A stretch of 64,000 nt of DNA from Nocardia concava NBRC 100430 (GTDB taxonomy: Bacteria; Actinomycetota; Actinomycetes; Mycobacteriales; Mycobacteriaceae), in contig NZ_BAFX01000002.1 of NCBI RefSeq assembly GCF_000308815.1, positions 1 through 64,000 of the forward strand, in the 5' to 3' direction. The position numbers and the translations under genes are program-made. Position 1 is the first letter of the stretch; every line of letters starts with the position of its first letter. The notes under the pieces are model-generated. The model did not search any database. It saw only the letters and a program-made list of their open reading frames with translations, and was not told the origin of the DNA. Of this stretch, positions 10,515-19,029 are shown piece after piece.

Positions 10515-11006
10515 TCAGTCCTCGCTGCGGACGACGACACCGTCGTGGTCGCTGTAGAGCATGTCGCCGGGAACGAAGCTGACGCCGCCGAATTCGACCA
10601 CGACGTCCTTCTCGGCGTTCCCTTCCTTCTGGGTGCTCTTGCGCGGGTTGGTGCCGAGCGCCTTGATGCCGATGGGCATGGTGCGCAGCATGGCGGAGTC
10701 GCGCACCGCGCCGTTGACGATGACGCCGGCCCAGCCGTTGTCCACGCCGCGGCCCGCGATGATGTCGCCGACCAGCGCGGTGTGCACGCTGCCGCCGCCG
10801 TCCACGACCAGCACGCGGCCCTCGCCGGGCTCGCCGAGGGTCTGCTTGACCAGCAGGTTGTCCTGGAAGGTCTTGATGGTCACGATGCGGCCGGAAAACG
10901 CCTGGTGGCCGCCGAACTGAAGGAACTGGGTGTCGCAGCTGCGGATCTCGGGGCCGATCTCGTCGGCCAGGTCGGCAGTGGCGATGGTGTCTGCGGATTC
11001 GGTCAC
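10515..11006 (-). CDS. rraA: RraA-family protein (RNase E regulator / HMG aldolase-like)
   Basis: 163 residues from a GTG start, the family's usual length. The conserved core [38 protein letters not shown] is present, with the Gly-rich loop and the Arg-Asp pair that in aldolase members bind substrate and metal. In E. coli RraA inhibits RNase E; close relatives are 4-hydroxy-4-methyl-2-oxoglutarate aldolases, so the function of actinobacterial members is open. It is five bases downstream of the DDN-like gene on the same strand, so the two probably form an operon. Confidence 0.85.
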   Translation of the reverse strand: MTESADTIATADLADEIGPEIRSCDTQFLQFGGHQAFSGRIVTIKTFQDNLLVKQTLGEPGEGRVLVVDGGGSVHTALVGDIIAGRGVDNGWAGVIVNGAVRDSAMLRTMPIGIKALGTNPRKSTQKEGNAEKDVVVEFGGVSFVPGDMLYSDHDGVVVRSED

Positions 11007-11011
11007 GTGAT

Positions 11012-11518
11012 CTATCTTGTCAGGGCGAAAATCCGCAAGTCACGGGCGGTGCGGTTGCGGTAGGCGGTGTACGCCTCGGTGGTTTCCTCGAAGCGCTCGA
11101 AGATCGCCTGCTTGCGGTCCTCGTCGGTGACCAGGGTGGCGGTGACCGGAATGTGTTGTCCGGCAATGGCGACCTCGGCGGCCGGATTCGCCAGCAGGTT
11201 CCCGGTCCACGCGGGATGGTGCGCCTGACCGAAATTGGAGCCGATCACATAGAGCGTGTCCCCGTCGTGGACGTAGAGCAGGGGAGTGGTGCGCGGTTCC
11301 CCGGACTTGCGCCCGACGGTGGTGAGCAGGATGACGGGGGCGCCGATCGGGCCCAGCACCGTGTACTTGCCCGCAGTCCGCTCGAGCACCTTGCGATCCA
11401 GCGGGGTCAGCTTGCGGATGACCAGCGAGCCGAGCTTGGTGGCGGCGAACGGGCTGGCCACACGGGACAGGAAGTTGGTGCGGGAACCCCAGATCCGTTC
11501 CGGAAACTGCTCACTCAT
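11012..11518 (-). CDS. Deazaflavin (F420)-dependent nitroreductase-family protein, DDN-like
   Basis: 168 residues. The family signature is visible: [51 protein letters not shown], whose K/R-S-G and HHPAW-N patterns bind F420 or a related deazaflavin in the split beta-barrel fold. Relatives include the M. tuberculosis nitroimidazole-activating Ddn. The physiological substrate, often a quinone, cannot be assigned. The ATG at 11518 lies six bases after a TAGAGT hexamer, indicating leaderless transcription that would also cover rraA. Confidence 0.85.
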   Translation of the reverse strand: MSEQFPERIWGSRTNFLSRVASPFAATKLGSLVIRKLTPLDRKVLERTAGKYTVLGPIGAPVILLTTVGRKSGEPRTTPLLYVHDGDTLYVIGSNFGQAHHPAWTGNLLANPAAEVAIAGQHIPVTATLVTDEDRKQAIFERFEETTEAYTAYRNRTARDLRIFALTR

Positions 11519-11524
11519 ACCGCG

Positions 11525-11530
11525 ACTCTA
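11525..11530 (-). promoter_or_regulatory. Leaderless -10 box of the DDN-like gene
   Basis: TAGAGT on the minus strand, six bases before the ATG at 11518. It fits TAnnnT; transcription would begin at or next to the start codon. Confidence 0.55.
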
Positions 11531-11648
11531 GTGGTCCGCGATGCGCTCCGCGCTTGCTCGGCGATCTACTCACAAGAGCGAATCAACCGAGCAGTCGGAT
11601 TCGCGGGCGCATACTGGCGGCACCCGGGAGTCCAGGTCGGGGGAGGCA

Positions 11649-13865
11649 ATGAAGGTGGAACCGGCGATCGACTCGGGTGCCGTCGACGAGACTCGCACCC
11701 TGCTGGCGTCGGCGATCGCGAGATTCACGGCCGCCTGGGAGGCGGCCGGTGCACCGCCGCGATTGACCGAATTCCTGCCGCGCGCACCGGAATTGCGGCG
11801 GCTGACCTTGATCGAGCTGATCAAGGTGGATCTGGAGTACCGCTGGATCCGCTACGACTTCCCCAAGCGCCTGGCCGAGTACCGCGCCGAATTCGACGAA
11901 TTGCGGTCCGGCCCCTTGCCGCCGGATCTGGCCTACGAGGAATTCCACGCGCTGCGCCGCTCCGGCTTCGCCCTCGACGTCAGCTGCTATCCGACCGAGG
12001 CCGCCGCCACCGAATTCGCCGACTGGGCCGAACGCGACTACCGCAGCACCCTGCTGGCCCGGCCGCAGGCCCAGCACGCCCTGGAGGGCATAGAGGTCGG
12101 CGACCGGGTGGACGATTTCGATCTGCTGGTGGAACTGGGCAGCGGCGCGTTCGCCCGCGTCTTCCTGGCCCGGCAGCGGTCCATGCAGCGCCTGGTCGCG
12201 GTGAAGATCTCGCAGAACCACGGCACCGAATCCGAGACCCTGGCCCAGCTCGACCACGAGCACATCGTGCGCGTCTTCGATCAGCGGCTGCTGGCCGAGC
12301 GGGAGCTGAAACTGCTCTACATGCAGTACCTTCCGGGCGGCACGCTGTCGAAGGTGCTGGCGCTGGTGCGTTCCCGCCCCGCCGAGGAGCGGGACGGCGG
12401 GCTGCTGCTGGAGGCGGTCGACGCGGCCATGCGCGACAAGGGCGGCCTGGTGCCCGGCGAATCACCCACCCGCGCCGCCATGCCCGAGCGCAGCTGGCCC
12501 GAGACGGTGGCCTGGCTGGGCGCGGGGCTGGCCCGCGCGCTCGACTACGCCAGCGGCAACGGCGTCCTGCACCGGGATATCAAGCCCGCCAATGTCCTGC
12601 TCACCGCCGACGGCAGCCCGAAGCTCGCGGATTTCAACATCAGCTTCAGCCTGCACGTGGCGGGCACCAGCCCGCTGGCCTATTTCGGCGGCTCGCTGGC
12701 GTACATGTCGCCCGAACAGCTGGCGGCCTGTCATCCCCAATTGCCGCGCACCGCAGAGGAATTGGACGGCCGCAGCGACATCTACGCACTCGGCGTGGTG
12801 CTGTGGGAACTGCTCACCGGCCGCCGCCCCTTCGACGACGAGAACCGCGCGGGCGATTCGGAGTCCTCACTGGAGCGCATGCTGCGGCTGCGCAGCCATG
12901 CCATCGAGCCGCGTTTCACCGAGGAGCTGCCGCCCGACTGCCCGGCGACGCTGCGGCGCGTCCTGCTGAAATGTCTTGCGCCCGACCGCGAGGACCGCTG
13001 GCCCACCGGCGCGGCGCTGGCCCAGCAGCTGGAGCTGTGCCTGGATCAGCGCGCCCGCGATCTGGTCGATCCGCCCGCGAACAGCTGGCGGGCCCGGGTC
13101 GGACCGTGGTCGCTGCTGGCGTTGATCACGCTGGCCACCTTCCTCGGCGACTTTCTCGGCATGGCCTACGTGAACCTGCACAATCACGGGCTGTGGGCGC
13201 TCTGGTTCTCGCCGGGGGAGCGGCTGCGGCTCCAGGTGATCGGTAATCTCCTGGCGCTGACCGTGACTCCGGCGGCCGTCGTGGTCACCAACTATCTGTG
13301 CAGACGCGCGTTCATCGTGTGGCGCGGATTGCGGCGCGGCCGGGTCTACGATCCGGTGGCCCTGTCCCGGGCCCGCCGGGACACCTTGATCGACGGCGAC
13401 CGGGTGGCCCTGGTGGCCTTCGCCTGGTGGGTGCTGGCCGCCGCGGTATCGGCCATCGGGCTGGTGGTGTTCACCGGCCTGCCGCCCGGCCACCTCGTGA
13501 ATCTCGTGGCGACAATGCTGGTTTCGGGAGCCATCTCGGTCGCCTACCCGTTCTTCGTGGTCACCTTCTTCGTGGTGCGCTGCTTCTATCCGCGGCTGCT
13601 CACCCACGGCGAGACGGCGCGGGATCGGGACGCGTTGCGCGCCCTGAGCCGGCGTTGCACGCGTTATCTCGCGGTGGCGGTGGCGATTCCGCTGGTCGGT
13701 GTGATCTCCAGCCTGATCTTCCTGAACGCCGAAGAGGTTTCGCTGGTACTGATTCCCATCTACGGCCTCTGCGTCCTGGGCGTGCTCGGATTCCTCGGCG
13801 ACTATTGGCTGTTCCGCCAGACCGAGGCGGATCTACGCGCGTTCGAGCGCGCGGTATCGAAATAG
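11649..13865 (+). CDS. Membrane-bound Ser/Thr protein kinase with DFN in place of DFG
   Basis: 738 residues from the ATG at 11649 (GGGAGG just upstream). Residues 1-150 are a helical N-terminal region (LRRLTLIELIKVDLEYRW) seen in large kinases of Planctomycetes-type architecture. The kinase domain spans about 157-480: Gly loop ELGSGAFARVF, VAVKIS (Lys186), catalytic loop HRDIKPANVLL (Asp310), then LADFN (Asp328-Asn330), where DFG is normal, and GGSLAYMSPEQL. The C-terminal 230 residues hold about six membrane spans, with no extracellular sensor domain. HRD, VAVK and the metal-binding Asp are intact, so it is probably active. No obvious partner lies beside it. Confidence 0.9.
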   Translation: MKVEPAIDSGAVDETRTLLASAIARFTAAWEAAGAPPRLTEFLPRAPELRRLTLIELIKVDLEYRWIRYDFPKRLAEYRAEFDELRSGPLPPDLAYEEFHALRRSGFALDVSCYPTEAAATEFADWAERDYRSTLLARPQAQHALEGIEVGDRVDDFDLLVELGSGAFARVFLARQRSMQRLVAVKISQNHGTESETLAQLDHEHIVRVFDQRLLAERELKLLYMQYLPGGTLSKVLALVRSRPAEERDGGLLLEAVDAAMRDKGGLVPGESPTRAAMPERSWPETVAWLGAGLARALDYASGNGVLHRDIKPANVLLTADGSPKLADFNISFSLHVAGTSPLAYFGGSLAYMSPEQLAACHPQLPRTAEELDGRSDIYALGVVLWELLTGRRPFDDENRAGDSESSLERMLRLRSHAIEPRFTEELPPDCPATLRRVLLKCLAPDREDRWPTGAALAQQLELCLDQRARDLVDPPANSWRARVGPWSLLALITLATFLGDFLGMAYVNLHNHGLWALWFSPGERLRLQVIGNLLALTVTPAAVVVTNYLCRRAFIVWRGLRRGRVYDPVALSRARRDTLIDGDRVALVAFAWWVLAAAVSAIGLVVFTGLPPGHLVNLVATMLVSGAISVAYPFFVVTFFVVRCFYPRLLTHGETARDRDALRALSRRCTRYLAVAVAIPLVGVISSLIFLNAEEVSLVLIPIYGLCVLGVLGFLGDYWLFRQTEADLRAFERAVSK

Positions 13866-13873
13866 TCAGGCGC

Positions 13874-14353
13874 TCAACGGAAGAAAATCCAGGCGAAGAT
13901 CGTCATCCACAGGAGGCCCACCGCCAGCCCGGCGATGGCGAAGCCCTTGTCGTCGCGGCGCTCCGCGTCGACGGTCAGCGCCACCAATCCGAGGATCACC
14001 GCCGGCACCGCGGTCAGGCCGCAGATGAAGCCGAACACCCCGAGCACGAACGAGGTGATCCCCATCCCCTTGGAGCGCGGTCCGGCGGGCGCGTAGTACG
14101 GCCGATATCCGGGCGTATTCGGGTACCCCGGCATATTCGGGTACACCGGCAAACTCGCGCGCTGCCACGGCAATCCGGTCATGACCACATCGAGTTCCGC
14201 GCAGGTCCGGGAGTTCAGGGCCCGGCCTATTCGCTCGGACAGCTCTTCGACGGTGAGCCGCCCGGCCTGAAAATTCTGGTTCAGCGTCTCGATCGCGCGG
14301 TCCCGATCGGCGTCACTCGCCAGGAAATACCCGCCCGCCCAGTGTGGTTCCAT
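13874..14353 (-). CDS. DUF1707 / DUF4190 membrane protein
   Basis: 159 residues from the ATG at 14353 (GGAG seven bases before); ATGs at 14365 and 14446 are alternatives. The N-terminal part matches DUF1707 (LASDADRDRAIETLNQNFQAGRLTVEELSERIGRALNSRTCAELDVVMTGL pattern), a short helical domain common in actinobacterial membrane proteins. A Pro/Tyr-rich linker (NMPGYPNTPGYRPYY) follows, then two membrane spans of DUF4190 type (about 100-159). The role is unknown. It is convergent with the kinase gene, eight bases away. Confidence 0.82.
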   Translation of the reverse strand: MEPHWAGGYFLASDADRDRAIETLNQNFQAGRLTVEELSERIGRALNSRTCAELDVVMTGLPWQRASLPVYPNMPGYPNTPGYRPYYAPAGPRSKGMGITSFVLGVFGFICGLTAVPAVILGLVALTVDAERRDDKGFAIAGLAVGLLWMTIFAWIFFR

Positions 14354-14449
14354 CTGGTTCTCCATCGAACCCGAAGCCGAATAACTCTGGAATCGAGCGT
14401 ATTCCTCCGCCCCGCCGCCGAACTCGAATCGAGACCGGGGACACACGAA

Positions 14450-14830
14450 TCAGGCGCGGCCGTGGCGCTGTTCGTAGGCGGCGCGGTCGGCGGCCGCGCG
14501 GGCGCGGCGACCGGCATCGGCCAGTTCGGGATCGAAGCCGTGCTTGATGAGCTTGTTGCGGCGGAACACGTAGGTGAGGGCCACCGTGAAGTAGATGAGC
14601 GGCAGGTACAGCAGCGCCATCATGGCCAGGCCCATCCAGAGCGGGCCGGGAATCAGCAGGAACAGGCACAGCACCGGAATGATCGGAATCAGAATCCGCA
14701 GCAGATAGCGCCGCGTGGCGCCGGGTCCGGTCAGATCCTCGAGCACCCAATCCGACATGGAAGGCGGAAGCGTTCGGCCGCAGATGTAGCCGAGGCGCTG
14801 CAGCGGAGTCGGAGTGGTGCGTTCGGGCAT
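14450..14830 (-). CDS. DUF5313-family small membrane protein
   Basis: 126 residues with two adjacent hydrophobic segments (about 44-64 and 66-90) between a polar N-terminus (LQRLGYICGRTLPPSMSDWVLEDLTG) and a basic, alanine-rich C-terminal helix (about 95-126). The pattern fits DUF5313, a family restricted to mycolate-bearing Actinobacteria, with no known function. It lies 96 bases upstream of the DUF1707 gene on the same strand. Confidence 0.75.
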   Translation of the reverse strand: MPERTTPTPLQRLGYICGRTLPPSMSDWVLEDLTGPGATRRYLLRILIPIIPVLCLFLLIPGPLWMGLAMMALLYLPLIYFTVALTYVFRRNKLIKHGFDPELADAGRRARAAADRAAYEQRHGRA

Positions 14831-14921
14831 ATGCCCAGGATCCCTGGTGGGGGAGTGCGGAACAACCGCAGGGGGTCGGCGACACTGACGACCCTGGGTG
14901 GATCAGCCTTGTGGCTGCTTT

Positions 14922-14951
14922 TGGGGGTTCGGGGGCGAAGCCCCTGAGAGT
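14922..14951. repeat. GC-rich intergenic palindrome of a recurring type
   Basis: GGGGGTTCGGGGGCGAAG followed by CCCCTGAGAG, with a stem GGGGC-GAA-GCCCC. Similar G-run / C-run palindromes occur at 23258-23302, 27535-27594 and 29122-29154, all between genes and mostly at gene ends. They may be terminators or a dispersed repeat. Confidence 0.5.
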
Positions 14952-14969
14952 CCCGAGAGTTGGGCTTCC

Positions 14970-15425
14970 TCAGGCGTTGGCGGTGTGGAATTCGGCGACC
15001 TGCGTCACCAGGTTGTGGGTGGAGCTCTTCACCGCGAGTTTCACGAAGGGCTCGATGGTCTTGCCGAGGATCTTGCCCGCGAGGCCGCCCGGGACCCGGT
15101 AGTCGACGATGGCGTCGATGGTGCAGGATTCCTCGCCCTTGTCGTGGAAGAGGAAGGTGGATTCGATCTCGAATCCCTTGATGGACTTCACCCCGATGGC
15201 GTAGCCGGGCTCGTGGCGCACGATCTTGATGGTGGAGTGCAGCGTGATCGGGCCGAGCTGAATGGTGCCGTCGAAGGTGGCGTCCACGCCCTCGACCTGT
15301 TCGGTCAGCGGGGTGAAGGCGCTGATCTCATTGATGAACTTCGGCAGGTGCCGGTAGTCGTTGACATAGGCGAAGGCCGATTCGGCCGAGGCGGCGCAGT
15401 CCGCGACGATCTTGACTTCGGTCAT
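14970..15425 (-). CDS. SRPBCC (START/Bet v1-like) family protein
   Basis: 151 residues from the ATG at 15425; an upstream GTG (15434) is rejected because a -10 hexamer TACTGT ends seven bases before the ATG. The helix-grip fold is suggested by MTEVKIVADCAASAESAFAYVNDYRHLPKFINEI at the start and a long C-terminal helix (GKILGKTIEPFVKLAVKSSTHNLV). Members bind hydrophobic ligands or act in polyketide or lipid metabolism. The ligand is unknown and the neighbours give no clear hint. Confidence 0.82.
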   Translation of the reverse strand: MTEVKIVADCAASAESAFAYVNDYRHLPKFINEISAFTPLTEQVEGVDATFDGTIQLGPITLHSTIKIVRHEPGYAIGVKSIKGFEIESTFLFHDKGEESCTIDAIVDYRVPGGLAGKILGKTIEPFVKLAVKSSTHNLVTQVAEFHTANA

Positions 15426-15432
15426 GCGGGCC

Positions 15433-15438
15433 ACAGTA
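15433..15438 (-). promoter_or_regulatory. Leaderless -10 box of the SRPBCC gene
   Basis: TACTGT on the minus strand, seven bases before the ATG at 15425; matches TAnnnT. Confidence 0.55.
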
Positions 15439-15516
15439 ACTTGTTGCAGTTTGACCCGCAGATCTTGTGATGCATGCCATCTATGAGGCGGCCCACGCGA
15501 ATTCGGGCCGGGCTCC

Positions 15517-16479
15517 TCACGCGGTGACGGCCAGCGTTCCGGCCAGTCCGAACACCAGCGCCATCACCAGCACCTCCACGATCGCGCGCCGCAGTGACGC
15601 ATCCGCCTCCATGCGGTGATCGGCGACCTTCGGCACCCAGCTTCTCCGCCACCACCACCCCATGGCGAGCAGCACGCACACCAGCACCGTCTTGGCCACC
15701 AGAATGCGCCCGTAGCCGCTGGTCACCAGCGGCGTCACGCCGCCGATCCGGACCAGCCCGTTGATCACTCCGGTGAGGGTCACCGTGATCACCAGCGGCA
15801 GCGCCCAATTCGAGTACCGCGGCAGTAGCACCGCCCACTCGCCCCGGGAGCGCACGGTCAGCGCCAGCGCCAGCAGCATCCCGAACCAGGCCGCGGCGGC
15901 CAGCGCGTGCACCGCCGCCAGCACCGAGCCGAGCGTTTGCTGCGACATGTGCCCGGTGATCGGCCGCAGCGCCAGCGTGACGGCCGTGAACACCAGCACC
16001 AGATCCGCGGTGGCGCGGTCCGGATTGCGGAAACCGAAGGCGCTGTAGACCGCGACCGCACCGCTGCCCACGAGCAGCGCGATACCGATCTGCCCGCCGC
16101 TCACGTGCGTGAGATAGTCGCCGAACTGCGCGGCGCTCAGCTGCCGCGCCGGAACCCCTTGCACCTCCGCGGCTTCCAGCACCAGCATGGCGAATTCCAT
16201 TGCCGCCCAGACCGCGGCGAGGATGGTGAGCAGCCGCCAGCGCGGGCTGAGCCGGTCCGACAGCCGCGGCAGCGCGGCCAGCCCGAGCACGGTCGCGCCC
16301 GCGCAGTCGGCCAGCACCCGCACCGGCGCCTCGGCCTGGACCGGATCGCCGGAGGCGAGCAGCCAGGCCAGCGCCGCACCGTCCCAGGCGACCGGGATGA
16401 CCAGCAGCAGTAGCCATTTCGGAGATTTGCTACCGGTCATCGCGGGGCCGCGGCGATCGGTGCGGTCGGGCCGGTTCAC
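15517..16479 (-). CDS. copD: CopD-family copper membrane protein
   Basis: 320 residues with about eight membrane spans. The CopD domain (about 170-290) includes LAAVHALAAAAWFGMLLALAL, with the histidine and tryptophan typical of the family. CopD works with periplasmic CopC in copper uptake or resistance. The gene starts inside copC (4-base ATGA overlap), so translation is coupled. It ends the operon DUF6474 - His-rich membrane protein - ycnI - copC - copD. Confidence 0.88.
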   Translation of the reverse strand: MNRPDRTDRRGPAMTGSKSPKWLLLLVIPVAWDGAALAWLLASGDPVQAEAPVRVLADCAGATVLGLAALPRLSDRLSPRWRLLTILAAVWAAMEFAMLVLEAAEVQGVPARQLSAAQFGDYLTHVSGGQIGIALLVGSGAVAVYSAFGFRNPDRATADLVLVFTAVTLALRPITGHMSQQTLGSVLAAVHALAAAAWFGMLLALALTVRSRGEWAVLLPRYSNWALPLVITVTLTGVINGLVRIGGVTPLVTSGYGRILVAKTVLVCVLLAMGWWWRRSWVPKVADHRMEADASLRRAIVEVLVMALVFGLAGTLAVTA

Positions 16480-17012
16480 GGACGCTTCTTACCCCGCCCG
16501 CCGAACAGGGCGAAGGCCAGGCCGCCGCCGAACAGCACGATCGCGCCCACCACGAACACCCACAGCGGGACACCGCCGCTGTCCGAGCCGCCGGACTTGG
16601 CGGTCGAGTCGGACTTGGGTCCGGGAGTTCCGTTGCCGGGCTTGGTGAGTGTGAAGGTCCGCTTGCCGCTGACGGGGTGGCCGTCCGCGGAGGTGACCCG
16701 GTAGGCGATGGTGTACTCGCCGACCGGACCCAGCTCCCCGACCTCGATGCTGATGGTCGGCCCGTCCACCTTCGGCTGCCCCTTGGACCAGAGGTTCTTG
16801 TCCGGCCCGGTGACCGTCATGGACGGGTAGGCGGGCTGCAGGTTCTCGTTGAAGGTGATGCTGACCGTGCCGGGGGAGGCGTCGACCTGCGCGCCGTTGT
16901 CCGGGCTGGACCCGATGGGCGCGGAGTGCGCGTTCGCGACACCGCCGCCCAGCAGCGCGAATCCGGTGACCAGCAGGCCGGTCACCAGACCGGCCAGCAG
17001 TTTGCGGCTCAT
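16476..17012 (-). CDS. copC: CopC-domain copper-binding protein, membrane-anchored
   Basis: 178 residues. The signal peptide ends at VANA, so the mature protein begins HSAPIGSSPDNGA with an N-terminal histidine that can act as a histidine brace for Cu(II). The CopC fold includes SITFNENLQPAYP and the late TSADGHPVSGKRTF with the second Asp/His ligands. A Ser/Gly/Lys linker then leads to one C-terminal membrane span (about 150-172) and basic tail, so the domain is tethered outside the membrane. Overlaps of four bases with ycnI upstream and copD downstream indicate a single transcript. Confidence 0.9.
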   Translation of the reverse strand: MSRKLLAGLVTGLLVTGFALLGGGVANAHSAPIGSSPDNGAQVDASPGTVSITFNENLQPAYPSMTVTGPDKNLWSKGQPKVDGPTISIEVGELGPVGEYTIAYRVTSADGHPVSGKRTFTLTKPGNGTPGPKSDSTAKSGGSDSGGVPLWVFVVGAIVLFGGGLAFALFGGRGKKRP

Positions 17013-17650
17013 GACTTCCGTCCCCGCAGGACGCTGCCCAGGCCGAGGGCCGCGCCGAGCGCGCCCAGGACCAGGCCGATGCCGCCGAGCCAGCGGGCGG
17101 TGTTGTCGGCGGACTTGGTGTCCGCGGCCGCCTCGGTGTGGTCGTCATCGCCACCGGCGGCGCTGAGATTCAGCGTGGGCGCGGGGTTCTCGGGCTCACT
17201 GCCGTCGGCGTTCATCGGCTGGTTCCAGTTCACCACCTTGCCGTCGCTGTAGGTCTGCGCGGTGTCGAAGGTGACCTTGTCCTGCTTGGGCAGCGGGCCG
17301 AGCGAGACCGCGAAGCGCTGGAACTGGCCCGGGGCGATGCCCGCATTGCCGGGATCGGCGGTCCAGGTGACCGCGACGGCGTCACCCTGGGCGTTCTTCT
17401 CGACCTTGGCGGTCCAGCCCAGCAGCGGTTCGGTGCGAGCGCTCTTCACTGCGGGCAGCGTCACGGTGAGCTTGGTGGTGGAGGCCGTATCGGATTCGTC
17501 CGGCACTCGGAAGGTGGCGACCGTGTAGCCGCCCTGGCTCGCGCCGGGGGCGTCCACGTGGACGTGCGCGGCGGCGACGCCGGTGCCGATCAGCGTGAGA
17601 CCGCCGACGGCGGCGGACGCGACGAGGGCGCGCGAAAGAGAGGTGTTCAT
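17009..17650 (-). CDS. YcnI-type DUF1775 copper-associated protein
   Basis: 213 residues. The signal peptide ends near GVAAA, leaving a mature start HVHVDAPGASQGGYTVATFRVP, the DUF1775/YcnI signature with an N-terminal histidine suited to copper binding. The beta-sandwich domain (about 29-165) is followed by a charged linker and a C-terminal membrane span (about 187-207). The B. subtilis YcnI binds Cu(II) and sits in the ycnKJI copper locus; here copC and copD follow with 4-base overlaps, supporting a copper chaperone role. AGAAGG precedes the ATG. Confidence 0.9.
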   Translation of the reverse strand: MNTSLSRALVASAAVGGLTLIGTGVAAAHVHVDAPGASQGGYTVATFRVPDESDTASTTKLTVTLPAVKSARTEPLLGWTAKVEKNAQGDAVAVTWTADPGNAGIAPGQFQRFAVSLGPLPKQDKVTFDTAQTYSDGKVVNWNQPMNADGSEPENPAPTLNLSAAGGDDDHTEAAADTKSADNTARWLGGIGLVLGALGAALGLGSVLRGRKS

Positions 17651-17699
17651 GACGGAATTGCCTTCTCTGACAATGGTTACGGGGAGTTAGGGAACGGGG

Positions 17700-18200
17700 T
17701 TACGCCGTAACCGGGGGCGCGCGCGGTCCGCTCGCGCCCAGTGCGAGAAGGGTTTTCGGGGTCGGGATCGAGCGCGGCGGCCGCGGGTACGCGACCCGCA
17801 CCGCATCGGCTCGGGGCCGGGTGGACACCACCCGGACCGTGTGTGAGACCAGTCCGTACAACCGCTCGGCGACCAGGATGAGGAAGGCGCAGCCCACCGC
17901 CGCGATAGTGTGCGCGGCCACCATCGGTCCGTGGTCCGCGAATTCCATTGCGTGCGCGGCATGTCCGTGCTGCACCAGCCCGCTCAGCGCGAGATGGCAC
18001 AGCGGCTGGCCCGCCACCATGAGGACGGGCAGTGCGGCGCGCGGCCGGAGGGCGGCGGCCAGCGCGCCCAGCGCGGCCGTCACCAGCACCAGCATCATCA
18101 GCCCCGAGGAGCCGGGGTAGCCGCCGCCCGCGAACCCGTGCGCGCCGACCGCCAGGGCCGCCATGGCGACTCCCGCGAGTCCGCCGCGCATCGGGTTCAT
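17700..18200 (-). CDS. His-rich membrane protein in the copper operon
   Basis: 166 residues with about four membrane spans (about 5-25, 32-50, 55-75, 95-118). Between spans three and four lies HGHAAHAMEFADHGPMVAAH, five histidines plus a methionine, a plausible copper-binding loop. The C-terminal 45 residues are basic and Pro-rich, probably cytoplasmic. It is read 49 bases before ycnI and 13 bases after the DUF6474 gene, all on the minus strand, so it belongs to the copper operon. I know no named family; the copper link is from context and the histidines only. Confidence 0.75.
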   Translation of the reverse strand: MNPMRGGLAGVAMAALAVGAHGFAGGGYPGSSGLMMLVLVTAALGALAAALRPRAALPVLMVAGQPLCHLALSGLVQHGHAAHAMEFADHGPMVAAHTIAAVGCAFLILVAERLYGLVSHTVRVVSTRPRADAVRVAYPRPPRSIPTPKTLLALGASGPRAPPVTA

Positions 18201-18213
18201 GGGTTTACTCAGT

Positions 18214-18852
18214 TCACTTCACGCCGAGCCGGGCGAGCACATCGGCCTCCAGGCCGGAGAGCTCGTTGGAGATGGAGGCGTGCACGGCGCGGCGGCGCTG
18301 CACCGGCATCTGGGCCGCGGTGCGCACGGCCGCGGACAGGCTGTCCAGGCGGTCGCGGCCGGCGGCCACGAACTTCTTGGTCTCGGCGTCGGAGCTCTTC
18401 GCCTCGATATCGGAGAGCGTGGATTCGGTGCTCGCGATGCGGGCCTGCAGCTTGGCGCCGGGTCCCGCGAAATCGCCGAGCTGATCGAGCCCGACGCCCA
18501 GTTGCTGGGCGCGACGATTGTCGAGCTGCCCGCGCACGAAGGTCGCGCCACGATAGGCCAGCGGCGCCAGCACCGGCACCAGGATGCGCGCCACGCCGAG
18601 GTACTTGCGGATCGAGGCCGCGCTGAACGGATCCCGTTCGGCGCGGGCGGCCAGCTTGTTGGCCGCCTTCTCCTCGGCCTGCAGCTTGGCGATCTCCGCC
18701 TTCGCGACCTGCTTCTGCGTGCGCATCTCGGCGCGATTCTTCTTGCGCTCGTTGCGCGCCCCGAGCTTGGCCTCCATACCGGCCTTGTGCTTGAGGGCTT
18801 TCGCCTCGGCCCGGCGGCTGACCCGCTTCTTGCGCTTGCCGAACAACCCCAT
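18214..18852 (-). CDS. DUF6474-family helical protein
   Basis: 212 residues. The first 80 are a very basic helix (MGLFGKRKKRVSRRAEAKALKHKAGMEAKL... pattern of K/R/E/A), likely a coiled coil that could bind nucleic acid or the membrane surface. A short hydrophobic segment follows (VARILVPVLAPLAYRGATFV, about 88-107), then helices to the end. The pattern matches DUF6474, known only from Actinobacteria and without assigned function. It lies directly upstream of the copper genes; shared transcription is likely, but a copper role is not shown. Confidence 0.78.
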   Translation of the reverse strand: MGLFGKRKKRVSRRAEAKALKHKAGMEAKLGARNERKKNRAEMRTQKQVAKAEIAKLQAEEKAANKLAARAERDPFSAASIRKYLGVARILVPVLAPLAYRGATFVRGQLDNRRAQQLGVGLDQLGDFAGPGAKLQARIASTESTLSDIEAKSSDAETKKFVAAGRDRLDSLSAAVRTAAQMPVQRRRAVHASISNELSGLEADVLARLGVK

Positions 18853-19016
18853 AGATGGCCTCCGTCATGCTGGTTCGCCATGGCAGCACAGGGCCGGGGG
18901 AATTGCCTGTCCGCCCATGAAACACAGTTTGCGAATCACCCTAACGGGTGGGCTCGGCGCGCAGCGAGCGCCGGGCGGTTTCGGTGCCAGTTCGTAGGAA
19001 TGTCGGGGGTTCGGGC

Positions 19017-19022
19017 CATACT
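19017..19022 (+). promoter_or_regulatory. Possible leaderless -10 box of the TM0106-type gene
   Basis: CATACT (two key positions A2 and T6 match TAnnnT) ends seven bases before the GTG at 19030. It is weaker than the other such boxes. Confidence 0.35.
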
Positions 19023-19029
19023 GACTGGC

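Noticed and set aside
18163..18999. Upstream extension of the TM0106-type frame
   Set aside because: It overlaps the DUF6474 gene on the opposite strand and lacks family similarity; a normal start lies at 19000/19030.
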